Shown here one piece after another: positions 1 to 8,109 of a DNA stretch of 64,000 nt. The position numbers and the translations under genes are program-made. Every line of letters starts with the position of its first letter. Within the stretch, counting starts at the first letter, position 1. Below the pieces are notes generated by a model. It was not told the DNA's origin. It made no database searches and worked only from the letters and a program-made list of their open reading frames with translations. The DNA is from Tepidanaerobacter acetatoxydans_A (lineage in GTDB: Bacteria; Bacillota; Thermosediminibacteria; Thermosediminibacterales; Tepidanaerobacteraceae): NCBI GenBank assembly GCA_022840405.1, contig JALHJR010000003.1, forward strand, positions 1-64,000, written 5' to 3'.

Positions 1-110
1 TTGACCTAATAAAAACCTTTTTTGAGCGTATTAAATGGAGAAAATATAGCTGTAAAATTATGGTTGAGAGTAAAAAAGGTCACAAAGCAAAAAGCTCGTA
101 AAAAAAAAGA

Positions 111-139
111 TTGACAAAAAGTTATATTTGAGATATTCT
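111..139 (+). promoter_or_regulatory. Sigma-A type promoter of the trp operon
   Basis: A perfect TTGACA (111-116) is followed after 17 nt by TATTCT (134-139). Transcription would start near 146, at the 5' end of the T-box leader. The spacing and the position directly before the leader support it. Confidence 0.75.
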
Positions 140-149
140 ATATAAAATT

Positions 150-423
150 TATATTCTAAACCGTTGAGGCGGAGATAACGATGATCATGCTCTTACAGAG
201 AGCTCGCGGCGCTGGGAAGCGAGTAGAAAACAAGTCATCAAATGGACCGCTGAGGGTGCAGTCAAAGGCGAAAGCTGAGTATTCTGCAACGTGTGGGCAT
301 ACGTAAGTTGCCGGGGATATGTTAGTATCCTGCTGAGTGCACGGTTGTAATATGCCGTGAATCAAGGTGGCACCACGAGTATAAAGCCCGTCCTTGACTT
401 AAATGTCAGGGATGGGTTTTTTG
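150..423 (+). ncRNA. Tryptophan T-box leader
   Basis: This is a classic T-box riboswitch. The conserved T-box core AGGTGGCACCACG lies at 365-377, directly before a terminator. The bulge UGGC (368-371) would pair with the uncharged tRNA 3' end; its C fits a discriminator G, as expected for tRNA-Trp. In the stem I region the likely specifier codon is TGG (243-245), Trp, in the usual context after AAA and before ACC. An AGAGAG stretch and a GCTGAGGGTGCAGT-type segment are also typical of the family. Uncharged tRNA-Trp should switch on the genes downstream. I assigned the specifier by eye, without folding. Confidence 0.9.
386..422 (+). terminator. T-box intrinsic terminator
   Basis: The stem CCCGTCCTTGAC (387-398) pairs with GTCAGGGATGGG (405-416) with one bulge, and a T-run follows (416-422). 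It competes with the T-box antiterminator and lies about 50 nt before the trpE start. Confidence 0.85.
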
Positions 424-474
424 CTTGTCCCTGATTCGGAACTTAAACTATTTAAAGAAAGGTGTGTTCATAAC

Positions 475-1618
475 ATGTTACGGCCGAGCTTCTCAGAAGC
501 GCAAAAAATTGCTGAAACAGGAGTCTATAAAGTAATCCCTGTCAGCTGTGAATTCTGCTTTGATGGCAGCAGTCCGGTTGAGGTATTGCGCAGGCTAAAA
601 AATGTCAGTAAACGCTGCTATATACTGGAGTCTGCTGAGGGTAGTCAGAAATTAGGTAGATATACGTTTCTTGGATTTGACCCCGTGCTGGAATTAACCT
701 GCACTGATAAAAAAGTGACAATTCATACAGGTTCTTTTGTTATGTCAGAGTCAACAGTACATCCAGCGCAGGTTATTCGCAAGATACTGGAAGATAATCA
801 CAGCCCGCGTTTCGATTATCTTCCTCCTTTTACCGGGGGGTTTGTAGGCTACTTTTCTTATGATTACATCAAATATATCGAACCATCTCTTGTTTTAAAT
901 GCCAAAGACGAGGAGCACTTCAGAGACGTTGACCTGATGCTTTTTGATAAGGTGATTGTTTTTGATAATTTCCGGCGATGATGTTGAGATTGTCGGTGCT
1001 TCGCCGGAAACACTTGTAACATTAGAAAACGGTGCTTTACACACTTTTCCACTTGCCGGAACCCGTCCGCGCGGCAAAACGGATAGAGCGGATAAACAAC
1101 TTGAAGCCGAACTTTTGGCAGATGAAAAAGAACGTGCCGAACACAACATGCTGGTCGACCTTGGACGGAATGACATTGGAAAAATAAGTGAGTTTGGAAG
1201 CGTAAAGGTTAAAAAATATATGAGAATAGAACGTTTTTCTCATGTTATGCATATAGGTTCCGATATTTGCGGAATTATTAGAAAAGATCGAGATGCAATA
1301 GATGCGATTGAAGCGGTGCTTCCTGCCGGAACACTTTGCGGTACTCCAAAAATCAATGCATGCAAAATTATTAATGAATTGGAAAATATTAAACGCGGTA
1401 TATACGGTGGTGCCATTGGGTATATAGATTTTACAGGTAACATGGATGTCTGCATTGCGATTCGTATTGCCGTTAAAAAAAATGATAAAGTATTCATTCA
1501 ATCAGGTGCGGGTATTGTAGCAGACAGCATACCGGAAAACGAATACCAAGAATGTATCAATAAGGCCAGAGCGGTTGTGGAGGCACTTGAAACCGCACAG
1601 GAGGGAATCAGTTTATGA
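475..1618 (+). pseudogene. trpE: Anthranilate synthase component I, internally deleted and frameshifted
   Basis: TrpE normally makes anthranilate from chorismate. The first frame (ATG 475, AAAGAAAGG upstream) encodes a good N-terminal half ending in DKVIVFDNF and stops at 981. The C-terminal half continues in another frame from about 965 (SGDDVEIVGASPETL) to 1618 and keeps GTRPRG, DLGRNDIGK, SHVMHIGS, the GTLCGTPK segment and GIYGGAIGYIDF. The two halves total about 386 residues against about 490 for the family. The missing stretch of about 100 residues includes the GDIFQVV and SPYMFY segments of the chorismate-binding domain. A deletion of roughly 300 bp plus a frame change is not a simple sequencing slip, so I call it a pseudogene. 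The stop overlaps trpG (ATGA). An initiator at 403 would lie inside the terminator and is rejected. Confidence 0.85.
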
Positions 1619-2199
1619 TATTAATAATTGATAACCACGACAGTTTTTCTTATAACCTTTATCAATTGGTTGGAGTGGTAAACAAAGCGGCTAGAGTCGT
1701 CTGCAAGGATGAGTTAACCATTGAGGAGATTAAAAGCTTGCGACCCTCACATATTATTATCTCATCAGGACCAGGCTGCCCAAAAGATTTATGTATATGC
1801 AAGGATGTTGTGGCAGAACTCGGAAGAGAAATCCCGCTATTAGGAGTAGGTCTCGGGCATCAGATTATCTGCAGGGTATTTGGTGCAACGATTTCTCGTG
1901 CGAAACGGCTGATGCATGGCAAACAGTCTGAAGTAGTCATAGATAATACTTGCTTACTCTTTCAAGATGTGCCATATCGAATTAAAGTAGCTCTATATAA
2001 TTCTCTTACAGTAGTGAAAGACAACTTTCCGGAGAGCCTAAAAGTTATATCCGAAACCGATGATGACGAAATCATGGCTGTTAAGCACGATAAATATCCC
2101 ATTTATGGTGTCCAATTTCATCCGGAATCTATTTTGACACCGGACGGGAAACACATCATTCAAAATTTTCTTAGTATGACGAAGGGAGCCTTGCTATGA
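1615..2199 (+). CDS. trpG: Anthranilate synthase glutamine amidotransferase subunit lacking its nucleophile
   Basis: This class I glutamine amidotransferase of 194 residues normally supplies ammonia to TrpE. The fold motifs are visible: DNHDSFSYNL at the start, SSGPG near residue 60, and the QFHPES triad segment with H169 and E171. The nucleophile motif, normally GVCLGHQ, reads GVGLGHQ: codon GGT replaces Cys at residue 79. The usual RYHSL segment is degenerate (LYNSL). Such a subunit should not hydrolyse glutamine. The frame is intact and overlaps trpE by 4 nt and trpD by 4 nt. Being next to a broken trpE, it is probably decaying; an ammonia-dependent or structural role is the alternative. 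Confidence 0.9.
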   Translation: MILIIDNHDSFSYNLYQLVGVVNKAARVVCKDELTIEEIKSLRPSHIIISSGPGCPKDLCICKDVVAELGREIPLLGVGLGHQIICRVFGATISRAKRLMHGKQSEVVIDNTCLLFQDVPYRIKVALYNSLTVVKDNFPESLKVISETDDDEIMAVKHDKYPIYGVQFHPESILTPDGKHIIQNFLSMTKGALL

Positions 2200-3203
2200 T
2201 TAAGGAAGCAACAGTAAAATTAATTGATAATGAAAACCTGACTTATGAAGAAGCTATGGCTGTCATGGGAGAAATCATGAACGGCGAGACTTCCCAGATC
2301 CAGATGGCAGCATTTCTTGCGGCTCTGTCCGCTAAGGGGGAGACAATTGAAGAAATTACTGCATGTGCTGCAGGAATGCGTGCATATGCCATGCCGGTTT
2401 CATGCGATTTTGATTTGCTTGATATTGTTGGAACTGGAGGTGATGATGCTAAATCCTTCAATATTTCGACAACGGCATCCATTGTCATAGCATCAGGTGA
2501 TGTGAAGGTGGCTAAACATGGCAATCGTGCGGCATCTTCAAAAAGTGGAGCGGCAGACTGCCTTGAAGCACTGGGCGTAAAAATCTGCCTTTCACCTGAA
2601 AAATGTGTGGAGCTGTTGGAAACTATTGGTATTTGTTTCTTTTTTGCACAGAGTTACCATACTTCTATGAAATATGTGGGACCGGTAAGAAAAGAGCTGG
2701 GTATACGCACTATATTCAATATTCTTGGACCGCTTACAAACCCTGCTTCAGCTAATATGCAGGTAATTGGTGTGTATAATGAATCACTGGTTGAACCACT
2801 TGCTCATGTGCTGTCAAACCTTGGTGTAAAGCGAGGTATGGTAGTTTATGGTCAAGATAAGCTAGATGAAATTTCTATATCGGCACCGACAACTGTCTGT
2901 GAATTTACCGAAAAAAATTTTAACAAATATGTTATCGAACCAGAGGATTTTGGTTTTAAACGTAGCAATAAGAATGAGTTGACAGGTGGAACGCCGAGAG
3001 AAAACGCTAAAATCACACTTGAAATTTTAAGTGGTGCCAAAGGACCCAAACGGGAAGCAGTGCTTTTAAATGCCGGCGCGGGCCTATATATTGCAGGGAA
3101 AACGGATTCACATGCAAAAGGCGTAATTCTTGCTGAAGAACTTATCGAAAGCGGAAAGGCAAAGGCAAAGCTTGATCAATTTATTGAACAATCAAATAGA
3201 TAG
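2196..3203 (+). CDS. trpD: Anthranilate phosphoribosyltransferase
   Basis: TrpD joins anthranilate to PRPP, the second step of tryptophan synthesis. At 335 residues it has normal family length. The PRPP-binding GTGGD motif is at residues 79-83, KHGNR at 107-111 and SSKSG at 114-118, and the anthranilate-site segment PVRKELGIRT and the NILGPLTNP segment follow. It begins at ATG 2196, overlapping the trpG stop. All key residues that I can see are kept, so unlike trpE and trpG this gene appears functional. Without anthranilate synthase it would depend on anthranilate from another enzyme or from outside. Confidence 0.95.
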   Translation: MIKEATVKLIDNENLTYEEAMAVMGEIMNGETSQIQMAAFLAALSAKGETIEEITACAAGMRAYAMPVSCDFDLLDIVGTGGDDAKSFNISTTASIVIASGDVKVAKHGNRAASSKSGAADCLEALGVKICLSPEKCVELLETIGICFFFAQSYHTSMKYVGPVRKELGIRTIFNILGPLTNPASANMQVIGVYNESLVEPLAHVLSNLGVKRGMVVYGQDKLDEISISAPTTVCEFTEKNFNKYVIEPEDFGFKRSNKNELTGGTPRENAKITLEILSGAKGPKREAVLLNAGAGLYIAGKTDSHAKGVILAEELIESGKAKAKLDQFIEQSNR

Positions 3204-3213
3204 GAGTGTCGAC

Positions 3214-3996
3214 GTGATTTTAGATGAGCTTGCAGCGTATGCAAAAAAACGAGTGAAGCGAGCAAAAGAAACAGTCTGTTTAGAGGAAATGCGCGAAAAA
3301 GCGATGAGCTTACCAAGAGGGGACTTTTACTTTCGGCATGTTTTGGAAAGTCCAGGCATGTCTTTTATTTGTGAAATAAAAAAAGCATCTCCTAGTAAAG
3401 GAATCATTTCGGAGGATTTTCCTTACCGCAAGATTGTCAAGGAATACGAGGCTGCAGGTGCGGATTGTATTTCCTGTCTTACAGAACCAAAATGGTTTAT
3501 GGGCTCGGACGAAGTATTTCGCCAGATACGTTCTGATACTTACCTCCCTATGCTTCGCAAAGACTTTACCATAGATGAGTATCAACTATATGAGGCAAAG
3601 TGTATGGGTGCTGATGCGATTCTCCTAATTTGTGCACTGCTGGACACAGCAGTGATGGTGAATTTTCTTGATATATGCGATGAAATGGGAATTTGTGCCC
3701 TGGTGGAAGCACATGATGAGAAGGAAATTGAGTCAGCAGTTTTGGCAGATGCTCATTTGATTGGTGTTAATAATAGAAATCTGAAAGATTTTACTGTGGA
3801 TTTGAATAATGCTGCAAGACTGCGAGATAAAGTACCGCCTGGGGCTATATTTGTTGCAGAGTCTGGTGTATGTTCATCTGCAGATATAACATTCCTTAAA
3901 GCAATAGGTGCTGATGCGGTGCTGATTGGCGAGTCTTTGATGAAAGCCAGCGATAAGAAGTCAGTGCTTGAGTCTTTTAGGAGAGCGGCACAATGA
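3214..3996 (+). CDS. trpC: Indole-3-glycerol phosphate synthase
   Basis: TrpC closes the ring of CdRP to give indole-3-glycerol phosphate. The (beta/alpha)8-barrel motifs are present: CEIKKASPSKG (residues 53-63, with the catalytic Glu/Lys), LRKDF (114-118), LLICALL, VEAH, GVNNRNL and ESGV, and IGESLM near the end. I take GTG 3214 as start because AGGAG (3202-3206) lies 7 nt upstream; an earlier in-frame start at 3130 would overlap trpD by 74 nt. It gives 260 residues, the normal length. It overlaps trpF by 4 nt. Confidence 0.93.
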   Translation: MILDELAAYAKKRVKRAKETVCLEEMREKAMSLPRGDFYFRHVLESPGMSFICEIKKASPSKGIISEDFPYRKIVKEYEAAGADCISCLTEPKWFMGSDEVFRQIRSDTYLPMLRKDFTIDEYQLYEAKCMGADAILLICALLDTAVMVNFLDICDEMGICALVEAHDEKEIESAVLADAHLIGVNNRNLKDFTVDLNNAARLRDKVPPGAIFVAESGVCSSADITFLKAIGADAVLIGESLMKASDKKSVLESFRRAAQ

Positions 3997-4601
3997 GTGA
4001 CACAAAGATTAAGATATGCGGTCTTTTTCGGTTGTGTGATGCAGAGTATGTCAACTGTGCTATGCCTGATTATGCAGGGTTTGTGTTTTACCCTCAAAGC
4101 CGCAGAAATATATCGTTAAAACTGGCATTGGAGCTGCGCAAGGCATTGCACCCGGCAATAGCTACTGTTGGGGTATTTGTAAATGTATCTTACACAGAGA
4201 TTGTTGAATTATGCTGCCAAAATATTATAAATGTAGTTCAACTGCATGGCAGCGAAAGTAATGGATTTATATCCGGCCTTCGATGCATTCTTCCGAAAAA
4301 TAAGATTTGGAAGACATACACAATTCGCTCAGCAAAGGACTTGGAGGTTGCTAAAACAAGTGCGGCAGATATGGTGCTTTTGGATAACGGACATGGTTCC
4401 GGAGAATGTTTTGACTGGTCATTAATAAGGGATTTTTGTCGTCCGTTTATTCTGGCAGGAGGTCTGACACCGGAAAATATTCCGGATGCAATTAAACAAT
4501 TTAATCCCTACGCACTGGATATTAGTTCAGGAGTAGAATCGAATGGCGTAAAAGATAAAACAAAAATTTATGCGGCAGTTGCTGCGGCTAGGAGAGGTTA
4601 A
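3993..4601 (+). CDS. trpF: Phosphoribosylanthranilate isomerase
   Basis: TrpF performs the Amadori rearrangement of phosphoribosylanthranilate to CdRP. The 202-residue barrel carries KICG with catalytic Cys9, GFVFYPQSRR, VQLHG, the Asp in LLDNGHGSG, and the phosphate-binding segments AGGLTPEN and DISSGVE. It overlaps trpC by 4 nt, so it is translationally coupled. A 109-nt spacer separates it from trpB; it holds no clear promoter or terminator. Confidence 0.93.
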   Translation: MSDTKIKICGLFRLCDAEYVNCAMPDYAGFVFYPQSRRNISLKLALELRKALHPAIATVGVFVNVSYTEIVELCCQNIINVVQLHGSESNGFISGLRCILPKNKIWKTYTIRSAKDLEVAKTSAADMVLLDNGHGSGECFDWSLIRDFCRPFILAGGLTPENIPDAIKQFNPYALDISSGVESNGVKDKTKIYAAVAAARRG

Positions 4602-4710
4602 GAATATGACATTAAATAGCATATGATGTATCGGTTACCGGCAGATTATCTATCTTATATCATAAACTGTAATTAATTAATAAAACATTTATTAAAACAA
4701 GGAGGAAACT

Positions 4711-5895
4711 ATGTCTAAAGGTAGATTTGGAAGTCATGGCGGGCAGTATATACCGGAAACATTAATGAATGCCGTAATTGAACTGGAAGAAGCATATAAC
4801 TACTATAAAGATGATTCGCAATTTAATGCCGAACTGGCGGATTTATTTAAAGACTATGCCGGAAGGCCATCCCTGCTTTATTTTGCTGGGAAGATGACGG
4901 AGGACTTAGGTGGTGCAAAAGTCTATTTTAAGCGTGAAGACTTGAATCACACCGGTGCGCATAAAATAAATAATGTGTTGGGTCAGGCGCTTTTAGCAAA
5001 AAAAATGGGAAAGACTCGTGTGATTGCTGAAACCGGAGCTGGCCAACATGGAGTTGCAACTGCTACAGCAGCAGCGCTTATGGGTATGGAATGTGAAATT
5101 TTTATGGGGAAAGAAGATACTGAGCGCCAAGCACTAAACGTCTACAAGATGAGACTTCTCGGTGCGAAGGTACATCCGGTTACCTCAGGTACCGCTACGT
5201 TAAAGGACGCAGTGTCGGAAACAATGCGTGAATGGACGAACCGCATTGCCGATACACATTATATCTTAGGTTCAGTTATGGGTCCTCATCCGTTTCCAAC
5301 TATTGTTAGGGATTTCCAATCAGTAATATCAAAAGAGATTAAAGAACAGTTGTTGGAAAAAGAAGGCCGTCTTCCGGACGCGGTTCTTGCATGTGTAGGC
5401 GGCGGTTCTAGTGCAATTGGTGCATTCTATCATTTTATTAATGACAAATCGGTAGAGCTGATCGGCTGTGAGGCAGCCGGCAGAGGTGTTGATACTTTTG
5501 AAACAGCAGCAACCATTGCCACTGGAAAACCGGGAATCTTTCATGGCATGAAATCATACTTTTGTCAAGACCAATATGGGCAAATTGCACCGGTTTACTC
5601 TATTTCCGCCGGTCTTGATTATCCTGGAATCGGGCCAGAGCATGCTTATCTACATGATTCCGACAGGGCACATTATGTAGCAATAACTGATGAGGAGGCT
5701 GTTGATGCCTTTGAATATCTTTCACGCACAGAAGGCATTATTCCGGCGATTGAGAGTGCTCATGCCGTGGCATATGGTATGAAGCTGGCACCTAAGATGG
5801 GTAAAGACAAAATTATAGTAATTAACATCTCCGGACGGGGCGACAAAGACTGTGCTGCCATTGCCCGCTACAGAGGGGAGAATTTATCAGAATGA
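4711..5895 (+). CDS. trpB: Tryptophan synthase beta chain
   Basis: This PLP enzyme condenses indole with serine. The protein has 394 residues. The PLP lysine is K85 in HTGAHKINN, and the ETGAGQHGVA segment with the catalytic Glu and the SGRGDKD C-terminal motif are kept. The phosphate-binding loop reads GGGSSA instead of the almost invariant GGGSNA, an Asn-to-Ser change at a PLP-phosphate contact, which may be tolerated. AAGGAGGAAACT directly precedes the start. The stop overlaps trpA by 4 nt, the usual coupling for the alpha2beta2 complex. Confidence 0.95.
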   Translation: MSKGRFGSHGGQYIPETLMNAVIELEEAYNYYKDDSQFNAELADLFKDYAGRPSLLYFAGKMTEDLGGAKVYFKREDLNHTGAHKINNVLGQALLAKKMGKTRVIAETGAGQHGVATATAAALMGMECEIFMGKEDTERQALNVYKMRLLGAKVHPVTSGTATLKDAVSETMREWTNRIADTHYILGSVMGPHPFPTIVRDFQSVISKEIKEQLLEKEGRLPDAVLACVGGGSSAIGAFYHFINDKSVELIGCEAAGRGVDTFETAATIATGKPGIFHGMKSYFCQDQYGQIAPVYSISAGLDYPGIGPEHAYLHDSDRAHYVAITDEEAVDAFEYLSRTEGIIPAIESAHAVAYGMKLAPKMGKDKIIVINISGRGDKDCAAIARYRGENLSE

Positions 5896-6662
5896 GTAAT
5901 ATAAAAAGTGCATTTGACCACGGGAAGGCATTTGTTGCATTTTTAACCTGCGGTGATCCGGATTTAGATACCACAGAAAAGCTAGTAAGAGCCATTGCCG
6001 ATGCCGGCGCGGATCTTATTGAACTTGGGATTCCATTTTCCGATCCAACGGCCGAAGGACCAATCATTCAAGCTGCAAACCTGCGAGCGCTTACCGGTGG
6101 CGTAACGACAGATGATATATTTGAGATGGTTTATAAAGTCAGAAAAACTGTTAAAATCCCTATGGTGTTTATGACATATGCCAATGTGGTATTTTCATAT
6201 GGAACGGAGCGCTTTATGAGAACGGCTGCCGAGGCTGGTATGGACGGATTGATACTTCCCGATGTGCCCTTCGAGGAGAAAGAGGATTTTGCACCTGCCT
6301 GTAGAATGTATGGATTAGAGCTTATTTCCCTTATCGCACCTACGTCAAACCAACGCATTTTGATGATTGCAAAAGAAGCAGAAGGCTTTGTTTACTGTGT
6401 ATCTTCTTTGGGAGTTACAGGAATAAGAAATGAGATTAATTCTGATGTAGGTAATATGGTAAAACTTGTCCGAGAGTCCACTAATATCCCTACAGCAATT
6501 GGGTTCGGAATCTCAACTCCTGCTCAAGCAACGAAAATGGCTCAAATAGCTGATGGTATAATTGTAGGTTCAGCTATTGTCAAGCTTATAGGAGAGTATG
6601 GGAGGAATGCCGTAATCCCAGTTTCGGATTATGTAAAGGCAATGAAAGAAGCGATAAGCTGA
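5892..6662 (+). CDS. trpA: Tryptophan synthase alpha chain
   Basis: TrpA cleaves indole-3-glycerol phosphate and channels indole to TrpB. The 256-residue barrel keeps catalytic Glu44 (IELGIPFSDP) and the phosphate site GFGIS. The second catalytic acid, Asp in the enterobacterial ADGP motif, is Glu55 here (AEGP); I recall this variant from other Firmicutes TrpA and do not regard it as damage. It is the last gene of the operon. I see no strong hairpin terminator in the 140 nt after it. Confidence 0.94.
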   Translation: MSNIKSAFDHGKAFVAFLTCGDPDLDTTEKLVRAIADAGADLIELGIPFSDPTAEGPIIQAANLRALTGGVTTDDIFEMVYKVRKTVKIPMVFMTYANVVFSYGTERFMRTAAEAGMDGLILPDVPFEEKEDFAPACRMYGLELISLIAPTSNQRILMIAKEAEGFVYCVSSLGVTGIRNEINSDVGNMVKLVRESTNIPTAIGFGISTPAQATKMAQIADGIIVGSAIVKLIGEYGRNAVIPVSDYVKAMKEAIS

Positions 6663-6716
6663 TTCGAATATTAATTGATCAGAATTTGCAGGTATGACAT
6701 TTGTATTCATGAACAC

Positions 6717-6737
6717 AACATACTTGATTAGTATGTT
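6717..6737 (+). promoter_or_regulatory. Inverted repeat before the ZIP transporter gene, candidate operator
   Basis: AACATACT (6717-6724) and AGTATGTT (6730-6737) form a perfect 8-bp inverted repeat with a 5-nt spacer, about 70 nt before the start of the metal transporter gene. The layout resembles a dimeric repressor site, possibly of a metal sensor. No consensus was recognised. Confidence 0.35.
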
Positions 6738-6807
6738 AGGGTAAAATGTAATAAATGAGGTTTGCCTAAAAAGCCCTTTACAAATTTAAAGATTAGAGGT
6801 GAACTGT

Positions 6808-7587
6808 TTGGACCAACGTACTTTTACAGCATTAATAATTTCTATTGCAGCTGGTATGTCAACATTATTAGGGGCGATTTTAATATTTTTTACAAAATCT
6901 AAAAGTAAAAAGATAGTATCGTGTTCATTAGGATTTGCGGCGGGAGTGATGATATCAGTATCATTTTCCGATTTACTGCCGCAAGCTCAGCAGGCTATCG
7001 GGACTTATACAGGAGAAAGCCGAGCAATAATCTTTTCAGTTATATTTATGGCATTAGGCCTATCAGCGGCTTTGGTAATTGATTATTTTGTGCCACATGA
7101 AGAATTTGATACTGAAAAAAATGATAAGCCACATCAAAATCTTTATCGAGTTGGTTTTGTATCAATGCTGGCAATGATGCTGCATAATTTCCCCGAGGGA
7201 ATTGCAACTTTTATGGCTGGCTATAATGATCCGACTTTGGGAGCATCAATAGGTTTTGCAATTGCCTTTCACAATATACCTGAGGGCATCTCGGTAGCTA
7301 TGCCTATATATTTTGCAACACAGAGTAAAATAACAGCTTTAAAATACACCTTTTTATCAGGTGTTGCCGAGCCTATTGGCGCAATTTTAGCCTTTCTTGT
7401 GTTAAGACCGTTTATTAATGAGTTTTTGCTAGGAGCAATATTTGCGGCAGTAGCAGGTATCATGATTTATATAAGTTTCGAGGAGCTTATTCCAACATCT
7501 CGGCAGTATGGCTATAGCAGACTGGCTCTTTTATCATCTTTTGCAGGTATTTGCATAATGCCCTTAAGTGGTGCCATTTTTATATAA
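6808..7587 (+). CDS. ZIP family metal transporter
   Basis: This is a ZIP (ZupT/GufA-type) divalent metal permease of about 259 residues with eight probable membrane helices. The diagnostic metal-site motifs are MMLHNFPEGIATF and AFHNIPEGISVA, in neighbouring helices. A polar loop with HEEFD and PHQN lies between the early helices. I choose TTG 6808 because AGAGGTG (6796-6801) is correctly spaced; GTG 6799 would overlap that ribosome site. Substrate could be Zn, Fe or Mn. It stands alone, with an inverted repeat upstream. A distant homologue is encoded at 50122-50823. Confidence 0.88.
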   Translation: MDQRTFTALIISIAAGMSTLLGAILIFFTKSKSKKIVSCSLGFAAGVMISVSFSDLLPQAQQAIGTYTGESRAIIFSVIFMALGLSAALVIDYFVPHEEFDTEKNDKPHQNLYRVGFVSMLAMMLHNFPEGIATFMAGYNDPTLGASIGFAIAFHNIPEGISVAMPIYFATQSKITALKYTFLSGVAEPIGAILAFLVLRPFINEFLLGAIFAAVAGIMIYISFEELIPTSRQYGYSRLALLSSFAGICIMPLSGAIFI

Positions 7588-7675
7588 AATTAACTTTGAT
7601 TTTAGCACAAAAACCGGAAACAACAATCCTCTTGAAATCTTTTAAAATATGTGCTAAGATAATAAGCACATGCAA

Positions 7676-7762
7676 GCCGAAGTGGTGGAACTGGCAGACG
7701 CGCTGGACTCAAAATCCAGTGGTAGCAATACCATGCGGGTTCGATTCCCGCCTTCGGCACCA
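7676..7762 (+). tRNA. tRNA-Leu (CAA)
   Basis: The acceptor stem GCCGAAG (7676-7682) pairs with CTTCGGC (7752-7758), followed by discriminator A and encoded CCA (7760-7762). The anticodon stem CTGGA/TCCAG encloses CTCAAAA, so the anticodon is CAA (7710-7712), reading TTG. A long variable arm (GTGGTAGCAATACCATG region) is as expected for tRNA-Leu. The T-arm GGGTTCGATTCCC is canonical. Confidence 0.97.
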
Positions 7763-7778
7763 GATATGACAATGATTA

Positions 7779-7816
7779 CAGAGTTTTGGAATGAAAATCC
7801 AAAGCTCTGTTTTTTT
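7779..7816 (+). terminator. Terminator after tRNA-Leu
   Basis: CAGAGTTTTGGA pairs with TCCAAAGCTCTG with one bulge around the loop ATGAAAA, followed by seven T (7810-7816). It ends the tRNA transcript. Confidence 0.85.
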
Positions 7817-8093
7817 AGTTTTGACCATCAAAAACATATTATATATAAAAACCCGGATATCATTTTTCGATATATTATCCAATATTTTTGCTGCTATAGT
7901 ATCTGTATATTTAGTTATTTATTAATAAATGTTATGCTCTCTATGAAGGCTGTTTTTCATAAAAAACTTCTTGATTTTTGTATTAAACGATGGTACTCTA
8001 TATATCATAGACATGCATTCGCAAGGTGCGTACAAGAGGGGAGGTTAGATTAGCTGTAAAACGGTATTCCTTACTTTAATATGATGTTATTAT
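7817..8093 (+). other. AT-rich spacer before liv operon
   Basis: I see no gene here. A possible promoter for the liv operon is TTGATT at about 7971 with TACTCT 17 nt later, which is only a weak match. The purine-rich site AAAGGGGGAAAAG (from 8094) is the ribosome site of livK. Confidence 0.4.
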
Positions 8094-8109
8094 AAAGGGG
8101 GAAAAGTAA

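Noticed and set aside
403..474. Earlier in-frame ATG for trpE at 403
   Set aside because: It lies inside the T-box terminator stem; ATG 475 has its own ribosome site and matches the family N-terminus.
1037..1501. Long minus-strand open frame opposite trpE
   Set aside because: It is antisense to recognised TrpE coding sequence, low in complexity and has no ribosome site or family resemblance.
6042..6062. TrpA AEGP in place of ADGP as a sign of decay
   Set aside because: Glu at this position is, to my knowledge, found in other Firmicutes TrpA and conserves the acid.
7670..8053. Open frame running through tRNA-Leu(CAA)
   Set aside because: It starts inside or before the tRNA and crosses its terminator; no protein family is recognisable.
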